A DNA stretch of 64,000 bases from Pelosinus baikalensis (GCF_020819555.1 NZ_JAJHJB010000003.1:172915-236914); one strand, 5' to 3'; counted from the stretch's first letter, positions 51,620 to 60,604 are shown. Translations and numbers: made by a program. Notes: generated from the sequence alone by a model not told the origin.

Positions 51620-51753
51620 TTATCTATGACAATCATCTTCTTTAGCCAATTCGCGAACTATTCGAAGGAACTCGCGTTCTATTCTTTCTATTTCTTCGAC
51701 TTCAAGTTCTAATCTTTCTAATCTATTTCGTCATGGCAATCTCCGTGTGACAT
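51620..51753 (-). pseudogene. Frameshifted small charged protein
   Basis: ATG 51753 with AAGGAGG upstream gives MSHGDCHDEID then a stop. The next frame continues RLERLELEVEEIERIERE and ends REFLRIVRELAKEDDCHR at 51620. One lost base near 51720 explains both; restored it would be a 44-residue Glu/Arg-rich helix with His/Cys ends (HGDCHD, DDCHR), perhaps metal-binding. Confidence 0.5.
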
Positions 51754-51844
51754 AAATTAATACCTCCTTATGCTAACATAATATGTTTCTGAGGTGTTAA
51801 AGGTGAAACTAACCAACACTTTTTCGATATTTTCAACCAAATAA

Positions 51845-51875
51845 AAAGCACCGCCTACCTAAGTAGACGGCTCTT
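51845..51875. terminator. Terminator-like hairpin
   Basis: CCGCCTAC/GTAGACGG (one mismatch) flanked by AAAG/CTTT. T-rich on both strands (TTTTGTTT and TTTTTAT). Lies downstream of the DUF5648 gene. Confidence 0.55.
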
Positions 51876-52047
51876 TTGTTTGTGGATAGCTTTATTTTAA
51901 TTAAGAAAATATTATCCTAACCCATTACCGCTAAAATGCTATTCTGCGCTATTTTCGGCTGCATTCTTAGTAAAAATTTCTTGCATGACACCCAAAGTAT
52001 ATTTTCCCATTTTAATGGAATGTTGCTTATAACATGAGACAATACAG

Positions 52048-52548
52048 CTAATTAGCTCTGATTACATAGCACTGGACACCTTCATATACATAACCATTAC
52101 TTCCTTTACCAAGCTCATCAAAATTCGTGGTATAGAAGTGATCACCTGTTGAACTATTGTAGTACCGGTGCAAAGCTCTCGTCTGCGGATGGCGTGAACT
52201 ATAAACATAACCTTCGATACCTTCGTACACATAAGAAGCATTCCCTTTACCAAGCTCATCGAAGCTTATAGTATAGAAGTGATCTCCGCTTGAGCTGTTC
52301 AAGTATCTAAGTAAGGGAACCGTACCCCGGTGACGAGAGGTGTATACATAGCACTGAACACCTTCATATACATAACCATTACTTCCTCTACCAAGCTCAT
52401 CAAAATTCGTGGTATAAAAGTGATCACCTGTTGAGCTACTATAATACCGGTGCAAAGGCTCCATATTCGGATGATGCGAGGCATAAACATTTAAGCCTGG
52501 CAACAATAAAAACATACCTACCAGAATAAAAATAAAATTTTTCTTCAT
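52048..52548 (-). CDS. Secreted DUF5648 triple-repeat protein
   Basis: 166 residues: signal peptide (FIFILVGMFLLLPGLNVYA) and three ~45-residue repeats of the form LHRYY-SSSTGDHFYTTNFDEL-GYVYEGVQCYVY, each a DUF5648 unit. This family is found fused to hydrolases and is probably a lectin-like beta fold. The first and third repeats are almost identical in DNA, pointing to recent duplication or gene conversion. AAGGA before ATG. It sits between lysis genes and fibre cassettes, so it may be a moron expressed from the prophage. Confidence 0.75.
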   Translation of the reverse strand: MKKNFIFILVGMFLLLPGLNVYASHHPNMEPLHRYYSSSTGDHFYTTNFDELGRGSNGYVYEGVQCYVYTSRHRGTVPLLRYLNSSSGDHFYTISFDELGKGNASYVYEGIEGYVYSSRHPQTRALHRYYNSSTGDHFYTTNFDELGKGSNGYVYEGVQCYVIRAN

Positions 52549-53293
52549 TATTCAACGTCCTTTCAGCGTAATTTACGAATGAGATTGTTCAAGAATAATT
52601 AGATTAAAAACTACTAATCTGCTTATCTATTTTTATGACGAATAGAAATTTTCAAGTTACATAAAATTAGCCATAAACATCATCATTAAAATCAATTGTT
52701 GGATGAACCAATTGCAATCCCAATTAAAAAAACGGTAATGCACGCATTTCATTTTCATGGCGTTTATTTCACACTTTTGTCGCTTGTGTCAACCGCAATC
52801 ATTCTCATGGGAATGTTGGTACATGGTGATTGATCCATTACCATTATGTAGTGGCTAAGCTTCTATGACTGATGCGCTAAACCTATTTGCATCGTACCTA
52901 GCATTGTGAAGATGGTTACTTTTTCAACTAGATTTTACATAAGAAACCACTCCCCCTACTTTGTTATTTTAAGCATAACATGAGTATATGACAAAATTAT
53001 GACTGAATAGAACCTTTAAATTTCCAGGGGATATTTCTTATATGATTGAAATATCTATCTTATACACAAGAGACCATGTGTCTGTATAAATATTGTGTGA
53101 TCCATGTGTATTTAACATAAGTAATACAACTGAAAACGAAGCCAGTAGTGCGTCTACTTGTTAATTCTAGCTGCGATAACTGTACACCTCACTTTATATA
53201 TTGCAATAGGCATAATTAAGTAAATTTTGCTACTGAGCATATAAAAAAACTGCCTTACTCATTTTATAGAGCAAAGCAGTTTTTTGGAGATTA
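52549..53293. other. 745-bp gap with one possible gene remnant
   Basis: Mostly AT-rich without coding signal. On the plus strand an open frame from 52689 to 52832, with an ATG at 52737, reads MHAFHFHGVYFTLLSLVST and then AIILMGMLVHGD, a single membrane helix with three His; upstream in-frame codons (LLDEPIAIPIKKTV) suggest the end of a larger membrane protein. No SD. The minus-strand lysis terminator lies at 53244-53285. Confidence 0.3.
53244..53285 (-). terminator. Terminator of the lysis operon
   Basis: AAAAAACTGC (53244-53253) pairs perfectly with GCAGTTTTTT (53276-53285), with partial inner pairing. Lies 8 nt past the stop at 53294. Confidence 0.8.
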
Positions 53294-53857
53294 TTAACGT
53301 GTGAGCAAATATCCCCCTGCAGCAGTACCAAGTATCCATCCAATCCGCTCCTTCTTCCGAGCGGATTTTTCTTTATCTATTTCCTTTTTATTTACTGCAG
53401 CCTGCTTCTCTAGTTCCTGATTAGCAATTAATCTTGCTTGAGCATTTGCCATGTCGGTTACGTCTATTTTAGTAGTAGAAGATGTAGAAAATCTAAGCTC
53501 TCCATTCTCGCCTATTTTAACGTCAGGCTGTCCAGATACATTGGGAACCTCAACCTCTTGACCATTCACTATTGCAATAACCTTACCTTGACGTTCCACA
53601 AATTGCAGAATAGCCCCCTCCTGGCTAGGGGATTGTACGGCAACCTCTCTAATGGTCTCGGTTTTAGTATTTATGATTTGTGGGGGCAACGTAACAACTG
53701 TTTGCGTATTGGCTTTCTGAGCTTGCTCAATGATGTGTTGCTTCCACTCCTTGTATTCAGCATTACCAAAATAAAACAGGACTAGCAATACTGCTAGCCC
53801 CAAGATATATTTCCAGTTGTTTGCGATAAACGACTTGCTTGCATCTAGATTGATCAT
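53294..53857 (-). CDS. Phage membrane-anchored protein next to the amidase
   Basis: 187 residues. One N-terminal membrane helix (YILGLAVLLVLFYFGNA), a charged coiled region (EYKEWKQHIIEQAQKANTQ), a small beta segment, and a C-terminal hydrophobic end (IGWILGTAAGGYLLTR). The helix plus coiled-coil design and its place after the amidase suit an i-spanin-like lysis protein, but no homology was recognised. GGAGGG before ATG 53857, 1 nt after the amidase stop. Confidence 0.55.
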   Translation of the reverse strand: MINLDASKSFIANNWKYILGLAVLLVLFYFGNAEYKEWKQHIIEQAQKANTQTVVTLPPQIINTKTETIREVAVQSPSQEGAILQFVERQGKVIAIVNGQEVEVPNVSGQPDVKIGENGELRFSTSSTTKIDVTDMANAQARLIANQELEKQAAVNKKEIDKEKSARKKERIGWILGTAAGGYLLTR

Positions 53858-53858
53858 A

Positions 53859-54437
53859 TTAATACCCTCCCACATAATCAGTGATGCCCCTAGCAATCGC
53901 CCTAGCATACCGATCTTGCCAAGTCGGATTTGCTAACAAGGCGTTTTCTTCTTCATTGGAGAGAAATGCAGTCTCGACCAAGCATGCTGGTGCATCGGTA
54001 TAGACAAGTACATAAAATTTACTTTCCTTATCCGGATCGCCATCTGAGTAATCAGCTCGTCCTGCTCGATCAGGAAACTCACCAGCAACCTGGTTAAATA
54101 TTTTTGTTGCTAGGATATCCCCCTGGGTCTGCCCTGGGGAAGTCCAAACCTCGTAACCTTGTGCCGATGAACTACCTGCACTATTGCAGTGCAGACTAAC
54201 AAATAAGTCAGCTCCCCAAGAGTTTGATAAGTTAGTACGATAACTTAAGTCGTCAGTTTCTGGCTGCTCATCCTGGGTTCTGGTCAACAAAACTTCATAC
54301 CCCACTGCTTGCAGGTACCGCTGGACCATAAAAGCCATTGATAAAACCACGTCTGATTCTCTGAGTCCTGTAAACGGTGATACTGCGCCAGGGTCTGTTA
54401 ATCGCCCTGCGTGTCCTGGATCAATTACAATACGCAT
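53859..54437 (-). CDS. N-acetylmuramoyl-L-alanine amidase (endolysin)
   Basis: 192 residues, a single Amidase_3 domain: VIDPGHAG with the first zinc His, the GLRESDVVLSMAF Glu ligand, VSLHCNSAG with the second His, and CLVETAFLSNEEE with the catalytic Glu. It cuts the bond between MurNAc and the stem peptide. No signal peptide or wall-binding domain, so export depends on a holin. AGGGGG before the ATG. Next to holin-like genes. Confidence 0.9.
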   Translation of the reverse strand: MRIVIDPGHAGRLTDPGAVSPFTGLRESDVVLSMAFMVQRYLQAVGYEVLLTRTQDEQPETDDLSYRTNLSNSWGADLFVSLHCNSAGSSSAQGYEVWTSPGQTQGDILATKIFNQVAGEFPDRAGRADYSDGDPDKESKFYVLVYTDAPACLVETAFLSNEEENALLANPTWQDRYARAIARGITDYVGGY

Positions 54438-54439
54438 AA

Positions 54440-54778
54440 TTATTCCCCCTCATGTAAATTTGGTGTATTGGTTGCTTTCTGCATTTTTCGTATGGCTGCT
54501 ACCTCAGCATCGATGATCCAGCCGATCAGTGCACCAGGTACCAAAATGCGGCGCCACCCTAAAATGTCATTAATCTGCTGGATTGCTACCCTTCGTTTTT
54601 CAATATTCTCCATGTTGTCTGCAAACCGATCTAGCTCAAAAACAATACCTCGAATTGATTCTTTTAGCCTGCCATCTTTTAGTTTCGCAAATATCACGAA
54701 CAGTCCCATAGCTAAAAGATTAGCCGCTAGGATTATCCCAGCGGCTACATAAGCAATTTGTAATTCTCTTGTAATCAA
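54440..54778 (-). CDS. Phage holin-like small membrane protein
   Basis: 112 residues with one clear helix (IAYVAAGIILAANLLAMGLFVIFA) and a second weaker one (GWRRILVPGALIGWIIDA) separated by a charged coiled stretch. The position between an XhlA-like gene and the amidase suggests a holin or holin partner. TTG start with AGGGGG 7 nt upstream; overlaps neither neighbour. Confidence 0.55.
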   Translation of the reverse strand: MITRELQIAYVAAGIILAANLLAMGLFVIFAKLKDGRLKESIRGIVFELDRFADNMENIEKRRVAIQQINDILGWRRILVPGALIGWIIDAEVAAIRKMQKATNTPNLHEGE

Positions 54779-54779
54779 T

Positions 54780-55091
54780 TTAATGCCCCCTATTTAAAAC
54801 AAAATTTACCATAGTAAATACAACCCCAATTACGGTACCGACAATTGTGGCGATCAGTCCTGCAGAGGCCCGTATACCATCGATACGATGATGGGCCGAT
54901 TTGCTACTTTCCGTCACGGCCACGATCGCTTTCCCTTGTTCCTTAATCTCATTCTGACACGTAGGACATGCTTGCAATAAAGAATCCTGTTTGGTTTCTA
55001 CTCGGGTAATTCGTTCTAGCATCTCGCGTGATATTTTGGTCTGATCCCTGATATGATGCTCCAGCATCTGCTTTAACTCTCGTTCATCCAT
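54780..55091 (-). CDS. XhlA-like haemolysin/holin-accessory protein
   Basis: 103 residues: an N-terminal coiled coil (MLERITRVETKQDSL), a CPTC pair, a second helix (SSKSAHHRIDGIRA) and a C-terminal membrane helix (LIATIVGTVIGVVFTMVNFVL). This is the layout of XhlA in PBSX, which works with holin XhlB and the amidase. GAGGTGAGAGG before ATG. First gene of the lysis block. Confidence 0.7.
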   Translation of the reverse strand: MDERELKQMLEHHIRDQTKISREMLERITRVETKQDSLLQACPTCQNEIKEQGKAIVAVTESSKSAHHRIDGIRASAGLIATIVGTVIGVVFTMVNFVLNRGH

Positions 55092-55301
55092 CCTCTCACC
55101 TCTTCATCAAAATAAAAAAATACTGACCAAACGTCAGCAAGGTTCACGGGATCGGTTCATATTTCACCTCATAAAAAATAGAGCCTCAAGGCTCCTACTT
55201 ATTACGACCACAATCTCAATCTGTGCATAAATACAAAATCATGCTATAATTTTACATAATCGGAAATTATTATTATTTTAATAAAGGAACGGTGACTTTA
55301 A

Positions 55302-55586
55302 TTGATAAATCAATGTCAAATTTGCGGTAATATAGAAAACAACTCCTTTCATATTGCGAATGAAATGCAATTAGGATTAATGGACGAATTCACGTACTTA
55401 GAATGTGGGAATTGCGGCTGCGTACAATTAATTAACATTCCTGCCGACTTTTCAAAATACTATCCAAAAGACTATATTTCTCTTATTGCATCTAAACCAA
55501 AAACAATATGGAAAAGATATAAATTACGCAAGAAAACATTACATTTTCTTAACTACCCTACATTAATTGGCAAATTATTATGCTAG
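55302..55586 (+). CDS. N-terminal part of a split methyltransferase (zinc-ribbon region)
   Basis: 94 residues: CQICGN and then CGNCGC, a zinc-ribbon pair, with YYPKDYIS. This is the normal N-terminus of a class I methyltransferase family whose catalytic domain follows in the next frame at 55580. The frame ends GKLLC-stop where the next resumes LGKNKPNY. TTG start with GGTGA 6 nt upstream. Plus strand inside a minus-strand phage, and strongly AT-rich: a moron. Confidence 0.6.
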   Translation: MINQCQICGNIENNSFHIANEMQLGLMDEFTYLECGNCGCVQLINIPADFSKYYPKDYISLIASKPKTIWKRYKLRKKTLHFLNYPTLIGKLLC

Positions 55587-56245
55587 GGAAAAATAAACCG
55601 AATTATATAACATGGGCTAAGAAAACACAGATTAATCCTTCGTCAAGGATACTTGATGTTGGATGTGGTATAGGAAACCGATTACGCGAAATGCTAGACG
55701 CTGGATTTACAAATTTAACTGGTGTTGATCCTAATATTAAACAGGACATTGTTTATGAAAATAAAGTTAAAATTTACAAATCAGAAATATTTGATATTAA
55801 TGATAAGTTATTTGATTTAATTATGTTACATCATTCATTTGAACATATGTCGAATCCTGAGCAAGTTTTAAATAAAATATATGACCTTTTACCTCCTAAT
55901 GGACATGCGCTTATTCGCATACCTGTTGCGTCAAGCTATGCATGGCGACATTATAATATTAATTGGGTGCAATTAGATGCACCTCGCCATTTATTTTTAC
56001 ACACTGTTAAAAGTATCGAATTGCTTGCTAAAAAAGCAAAGTTTACTATAAAGGATATAATATGGGATTCATCTGAATTCCAATTTACAGGTAGTGAAAG
56101 CTATACAAAAGGAGTTCCTTTAAATAAGCTTAAAAAATCAAATTTTTCACAAAATGAAATCCATCGATATCGTGAGAAGGCGCAAGAATTAAACCTAAAA
56201 CATGATGGTGATCAGGCATGTTTTTATTTACAGAAGATAATTTAA
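55580..56245 (+). CDS. Class I SAM-dependent methyltransferase (frameshifted partner)
   Basis: 221 residues with ILDVGCGIGNRLREM (motif I), LTGVDPNIKQD (motif II), LIMLHHSFEHMSNPEQVLNKI (motif IV) and NGHALIRIPVAS. The ATG overlaps the previous stop by 7 nt and lacks an SD, so a single ancestral gene with one frameshift is more likely than two genes. Such enzymes sit in O-antigen or capsule loci; in a prophage the role may be modifying host surface sugars. Confidence in the split being natural is low. Confidence 0.6.
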   Translation: MLGKNKPNYITWAKKTQINPSSRILDVGCGIGNRLREMLDAGFTNLTGVDPNIKQDIVYENKVKIYKSEIFDINDKLFDLIMLHHSFEHMSNPEQVLNKIYDLLPPNGHALIRIPVASSYAWRHYNINWVQLDAPRHLFLHTVKSIELLAKKAKFTIKDIIWDSSEFQFTGSESYTKGVPLNKLKKSNFSQNEIHRYREKAQELNLKHDGDQACFYLQKII

Positions 56246-56271
56246 ATTAATAGAGGAGCTACTTGCTATGA

Positions 56272-57348
56272 CTAATTACCAAATGCATAATAATCCGCTG
56301 ATGCCAGATTTCCTGCCCCTTTATTATCCCACCTATCTTCTTTCACGCTAAAGCCTGAAATATTCTTACTGTCCTTTAAGACACGCCAAATATATGCGCT
56401 TTCTCCTATCCAGTCGGGCTGACTAATTATAACATTTTTACAAACCGTCGGAAATTGTACAGGAAAAGCGATCGCTGCACCTACAGTATGGCTCCCCATG
56501 GAGCCCAAATTGCCAGTAATTGTCCCCCATATTTCCATATCCCCATTCGACCACTTGCGCCAATAATAATTTACGCCACTGCCAGACGACACAATAGATG
56601 CTGCTGTTCCTGCAGTTGTCGTTATTGACAGGTTACCCGAACCATCAAAATTGCCAGCTCCTGTAACGGCTCCAGTTAATGCAATTTGTCTTGCACTCGC
56701 TAACTTTGTCGCAGTTCCTGCGTTGCCACTAACGCTAGTCTGCGCCGGATGCACATGCCCTTCTCTTGCAAATTTACCATTATCTGTACCGGCGTTGGCA
56801 GTTCCAGCAACAACCGGCGCAGCACTAGACGCCATAGCGTGACCGTAATTAGCAGCAGTTGATACTCCGTAAGTTGTCGCAGTTGATGCATGGGCAGTCG
56901 GCGTCATACTACTTGGCGCACCGTTTATATTAGAGTAAGCAATCTTTGGTCCTTGGCCGGTCGTCCCATTATGACTGTGACCGGACGTACCAAATAAGGT
57001 ATTAATAGTGGCTAATGTAATTGCCGGTGCATCATACCAGTTTGTCGCACCAGTGATTGCCTTAATCCTCCCTGCAAGCCAGGACAGCAATTGCGTGATT
57101 GTCCCCGCATTAGCAGGTGACGCTAAAGCCTGGTTTACTGTTCTGCTGCCAATTGCAGTATCATCAGCAGCACCAGCTGCAAGTCCGGCATTAGTTATCT
57201 TTGGACCATTCCCGGCAGTTCCGTTGTGATTATGACCAGTTATACCAAGTTTTCCGTCGATAATATCCATATTCGCATTCAAATCTGTAATATCAACAAC
57301 GTCAGTACCATCCGGTTTATTTAAATTCAAATTTGGTGTTTGTTGCAT
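56272..57348 (-). CDS. Phage tail-fibre protein
   Basis: 358 residues. N-terminal NLNLNKPDGTDVVDITDLNA is typical of Firmicute phage fibres. Two GHNHNGTAGNGPKI-like modules (residues ~38 and ~125) follow, then GNAGTATKLASARQI with FDGSGNLSITT, the module also in cassettes B and C, and a C-terminal knob (YWRKWSNGDMEIWGTI) found in many tail-tip proteins. SD GGAGG; starts right after the DUF2313-like gene. Confidence 0.8.
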   Translation of the reverse strand: MQQTPNLNLNKPDGTDVVDITDLNANMDIIDGKLGITGHNHNGTAGNGPKITNAGLAAGAADDTAIGSRTVNQALASPANAGTITQLLSWLAGRIKAITGATNWYDAPAITLATINTLFGTSGHSHNGTTGQGPKIAYSNINGAPSSMTPTAHASTATTYGVSTAANYGHAMASSAAPVVAGTANAGTDNGKFAREGHVHPAQTSVSGNAGTATKLASARQIALTGAVTGAGNFDGSGNLSITTTAGTAASIVSSGSGVNYYWRKWSNGDMEIWGTITGNLGSMGSHTVGAAIAFPVQFPTVCKNVIISQPDWIGESAYIWRVLKDSKNISGFSVKEDRWDNKGAGNLASADYYAFGN

Positions 57349-57351
57349 ATT

Positions 57352-57969
57352 CTATCCTCCATAAGTTCGTATTTGGCTCCACGTACGTGTGCCTGCTTCA
57401 TTCCAAATCAGTGGTTTAAGCATGTTCCATACCGTATAGGTGTAACTGATTTCATAGCCCAAATGCGCTGGCTTGATCTCATTCAACATAGCTAAAAATC
57501 CCGCCATGTTAGGCGGGATTCCCAAGACACCTATAAACTTTACTTCGAATCGATATTCTTCCGGATACTCAATCACATCTACCTCGCCACCGGAAAAGGC
57601 AATAGCAACACTCTTGATTCTCTCTTTGGTAGACGTGCCGGATCCTCTTAATTTGGCTTGAATGATTTCACGGCGGCGGACGTAGGAATTACTTCTGTCA
57701 GTAGCAAGCCCTAATTCATATTCCCAATAATCTAAGCCCCATGTGGCTGTCTTAATGAAAAACTGATCTAATAGATTCGGCAAGGCGTAATAGCGCAATT
57801 CCCCGATATCTTCGGCAATCGTGCCTTGCAGTTTAAGCATTTCAGGAGATTCCCAATAATAGCGTGGCAGATATCGCATCAGATCGGGTATTTGGTATTC
57901 CGGCTGTTCTTTACCCGCTTCCAAGTCACCATAGATGAAGGAAGAATATAAAAGTTTTCCGTATGCCAT
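57352..57969 (-). CDS. Phage tail protein, YmfQ/DUF2313 (XkdU-like)
   Basis: 205 residues. PDLMRYLPRYYWESPEM, LRYYALPNLLDQFFIKTATWGLDYWE and KLRGSGTSTKERIKSVAIAF are characteristic of the DUF2313 protein that follows baseplate J in PBSX/Mu-like phages. It probably links the baseplate to the fibres. AGGGGG before ATG. Confidence 0.85.
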   Translation of the reverse strand: MAYGKLLYSSFIYGDLEAGKEQPEYQIPDLMRYLPRYYWESPEMLKLQGTIAEDIGELRYYALPNLLDQFFIKTATWGLDYWEYELGLATDRSNSYVRRREIIQAKLRGSGTSTKERIKSVAIAFSGGEVDVIEYPEEYRFEVKFIGVLGIPPNMAGFLAMLNEIKPAHLGYEISYTYTVWNMLKPLIWNEAGTRTWSQIRTYGG

Positions 57970-57970
57970 A

Positions 57971-59140
57971 TCACACCCCCTTAATCTGGTTCCATGTTAA
58001 TCCAGCTGGCAAGGGATTCGCAGCAATTGCCTGTTTTACCCGCAAAGGCGTCATGTATTTTACATTGCTTGTACCTGTTTCAGCTTCCGCTTGTGTGGCG
58101 ATATCCATAACCGGAGCATGCACGGTCTGGCTATGATCATACGCTATTTTACCCCTATCGCCTCGATAAGCTGTTGCGGATGTTTCTCCCAGCGCCAAAG
58201 AAGATTTTCCTGTCCATGCTGTTTTCTCAGTATCTGTGACGAAACGGTAATCCGCACTTTGCGTAATAACTGTTGCAAGGAACTTGCCGTTGGCATCCAG
58301 ACGTAAAACTTTATTAGCCGTAGCCACTGTTACGACTTCGGATGCAGCCAGTTTCTGACCGATGAGATTAGTTATCGTAGCTGAAAAGTTAGGATCGTTA
58401 CCCAAGGCATTAGACAGCTCATACAGCGTGTCGAGCATTTCCGGTGCGCCACTTACAATCGCAGCAATACTTTGGTCAATGTAGTTGGTGAGTGCTGTTC
58501 GCAAGGCTTGTAAACGGTTAGCCGTATCATGGGCATCAGTCACATTCGCTGTATGGGTATTCAGATTACCTTGTACAGCATTGGTCTTAGTTGTAGCATC
58601 ACTAGCTGCTGTGGCAATTGCTACATTCTTGGCAACATCTGCTTTAGCCTGTGCACCTGCTGGGGTTTCAGCGCCAATTTGCGTTACAGTTACATTGTGT
58701 GGGTTAGTCTTGTTATTTGTATGAGTAGTCAGGCGAGTATCAAGACCATGTATGGCTAGATCATTCGTCACTTTATACCGCTCCACTTCCGTTTGCGTGG
58801 CTGTCATGGATTGCTGCAGCACATTGACATCATCAGCCTCCACGGTATCCCCTGGAGTTTCATAGGTCACATAAACCTTCGCCACATCGGCAAACACCTT
58901 GATATGTCGGCGCCAAGGCGTTTCCGAAGGAACCGAGATAATATAATTTATGACCTCTTGTCCAGTCAGCTTGGAACCAGTGTATACTCTAATCGTTGTA
59001 TTGGTAATGTTATCGTGGGCAAGCAGACCTTCATATTTTCCTGCCGTAAGCGGTAATTGTTCCTCAATCACGTAGACGCTGCCGTCTGTTTTTTTGTTTA
59101 GCTTGGCGTCAAATTGATCTATTTGATTCGGGTAAGCCAT
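57971..59140 (-). CDS. Phage tail-fibre/baseplate-associated protein
   Basis: 389 residues. N-terminal globular part with YVTYETPGDTVEADDVNVLQQ, then an Ala/Thr-rich fibrous middle (THTNNKTNPHNVTVTQIGAE, AKADVAKNVAIATAASDA) and a C-terminal segment (EAETGTSNVKYMTPLRVKQAI) common in phage tail-fibre tips. Between baseplate J and DUF2313 genes, an unusual place for a fibre, so it may be an adaptor. GGAGG before ATG. Confidence 0.7.
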   Translation of the reverse strand: MAYPNQIDQFDAKLNKKTDGSVYVIEEQLPLTAGKYEGLLAHDNITNTTIRVYTGSKLTGQEVINYIISVPSETPWRRHIKVFADVAKVYVTYETPGDTVEADDVNVLQQSMTATQTEVERYKVTNDLAIHGLDTRLTTHTNNKTNPHNVTVTQIGAETPAGAQAKADVAKNVAIATAASDATTKTNAVQGNLNTHTANVTDAHDTANRLQALRTALTNYIDQSIAAIVSGAPEMLDTLYELSNALGNDPNFSATITNLIGQKLAASEVVTVATANKVLRLDANGKFLATVITQSADYRFVTDTEKTAWTGKSSLALGETSATAYRGDRGKIAYDHSQTVHAPVMDIATQAEAETGTSNVKYMTPLRVKQAIAANPLPAGLTWNQIKGV

Positions 59141-59143
59141 ACG

Positions 59144-60190
59144 CTACACCTCCAGGTCAATATTGCCTAGTACCGGGATTTCCTCGCCGGACAGGGTAAT
59201 ATTAGCGGCAGCGCCATTAAGTTTTAGTTCACTGTAATCATCCACGCCAGGAATAGCAAACAGTAAAGTGCCTATACGAGCATGGCTGACGTAAGTACTG
59301 GAAAAGGCAATTTCCTTTAAGTATCCGTCAACAGCCGATAAGAAAGCATCATACACAGCTTGCAAAGCATATCCAGGAGCCATGACGATTTTTGCTGCCA
59401 CATTAATGCTCTTGCCAGTTGCCGATACTACTGTTACCGTAGCACCAATAGGACGAACAGTTTCGATATATTCAGCCACTGTTGTAACAAGGGCAGGTAT
59501 AGCAGGTTGAATATCTGAATCGGCAATTGCTATTTTAACTGTTCCATTACCTTGCCAAAGCGGGAATACTTTTGCATCACCAACACCAGCCACCTCACGC
59601 GCCCATTGTTTGTAATGATAGATATTGCCAGAGGTAATTGGCTGCCGTACCCTGAAGTGATACCGTTCCTTCAAGGACGTGTCTGTTTCCTCCTCTTCGC
59701 CCTGTGTGATAATATCCGCCAGTTCAGCCTTAGCCAAACCAGGAATATAGTTAAGCGACAAAAGTTCACCATACGGTCGATTACCCGCATCACCAGAAAC
59801 TTCACATTGTAGTGAAAATTGTCCTACACTTAGCCTTTCGACAGCAACATAATTTATCTCTTCCAACATAAAACGTGAACCGATTGGAATATCCATGGGT
59901 ACATCATTAGCAGTATACAAAAAAGCCTTACGTAAGGCATGAATAGCTGGCTGTCGGTCAATTCCCATTTCGGTTGTGCGCATTTCTAAGTATTCTTCGT
60001 GTGCTGTATCTGCAAAGGCGCGTTCTAAAACTTTATCAAATTCAATGTAGGCTTTCTCTAATTCTTTGGCTGCTGGAGCCAGCGCATCATAAATGATGCT
60101 ACCTTCGCGCTTATCAATCGTATCTGGCACTCGAGCAAGCATCTTGTTTATGATCTTTTCATATGTCATTTCACTATATATGCGTGCCAC
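59144..60190 (-). CDS. Baseplate J/gp47 family protein (XkdT-like)
   Basis: 348 residues. VPDTIDKREGSIIYDALAPAA at the start, RTTEMGIDRQPAIHALR and GDAGNRPYGELLSLNYIPGLA in the middle, ITQGEEEETDTSLKERYHFRV and VREVAGVGDAKVFPLW-like AREVAGVGDAKVFPLWQG: all hallmarks of baseplate J. Part of the contractile-tail wedge. GTG start with GGGGGCG upstream. Overlaps nothing; adjacent to DUF2634 gene. Confidence 0.92.
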   Translation of the reverse strand: MARIYSEMTYEKIINKMLARVPDTIDKREGSIIYDALAPAAKELEKAYIEFDKVLERAFADTAHEEYLEMRTTEMGIDRQPAIHALRKAFLYTANDVPMDIPIGSRFMLEEINYVAVERLSVGQFSLQCEVSGDAGNRPYGELLSLNYIPGLAKAELADIITQGEEEETDTSLKERYHFRVRQPITSGNIYHYKQWAREVAGVGDAKVFPLWQGNGTVKIAIADSDIQPAIPALVTTVAEYIETVRPIGATVTVVSATGKSINVAAKIVMAPGYALQAVYDAFLSAVDGYLKEIAFSSTYVSHARIGTLLFAIPGVDDYSELKLNGAAANITLSGEEIPVLGNIDLEV

Positions 60191-60592
60191 TTATATCGCC
60201 CCCTCAATGGCTATGATTCCGGCAATGGTATCCACGGTAAATCCGGCGAATATTTCATCTCCATTGGGTTTTATATCAAAATCATAGACCTTGCTTATCC
60301 GACTGTCATAAATCAAAGCTTCGGTAATCATCCGCTTAACCTCGGATCGCAAAAATTCATTGGAGAATCCTTTGCCCATCAGATTCCTTACTTCACATCC
60401 ATAGGCATCTGTATAGATCGAATGATTGAATCTTATGGTAAAGATGGCCTTACGGATAAACTGCTCTATCGCTTTCCGCCCGTCGATCATACCGCCGATT
60501 TTACCTGTATCGAAGTCCAGCGCATAAGTTTTTGACGGTTGAATAGTCAGAGAGGTAATCACCGGCACCGTAATATCAGGCGTTAATGCCAT
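60191..60592 (-). CDS. DUF2634 phage protein (XkdS-like)
   Basis: 133 residues of the XkdS/gp25-like group: PSKTYALDFDTGKIGGMIDG, AIEQFIRKAIFTIRFNHSIY, SDYGCEV-like TDAYGCEVRNLMG. It is a baseplate wedge component. GGAGG before ATG. Stop abuts the GTG of the baseplate J gene. Confidence 0.88.
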   Translation of the reverse strand: MALTPDITVPVITSLTIQPSKTYALDFDTGKIGGMIDGRKAIEQFIRKAIFTIRFNHSIYTDAYGCEVRNLMGKGFSNEFLRSEVKRMITEALIYDSRISKVYDFDIKPNGDEIFAGFTVDTIAGIIAIEGAI

Positions 60593-60604
60593 GTTCTCCC
60601 TCCT

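Noticed and set aside
51939..52010. 23-codon minus-strand ORF beginning MGKYTLGVMQEIF
   Set aside because: No SD and no similarity; too short to support.
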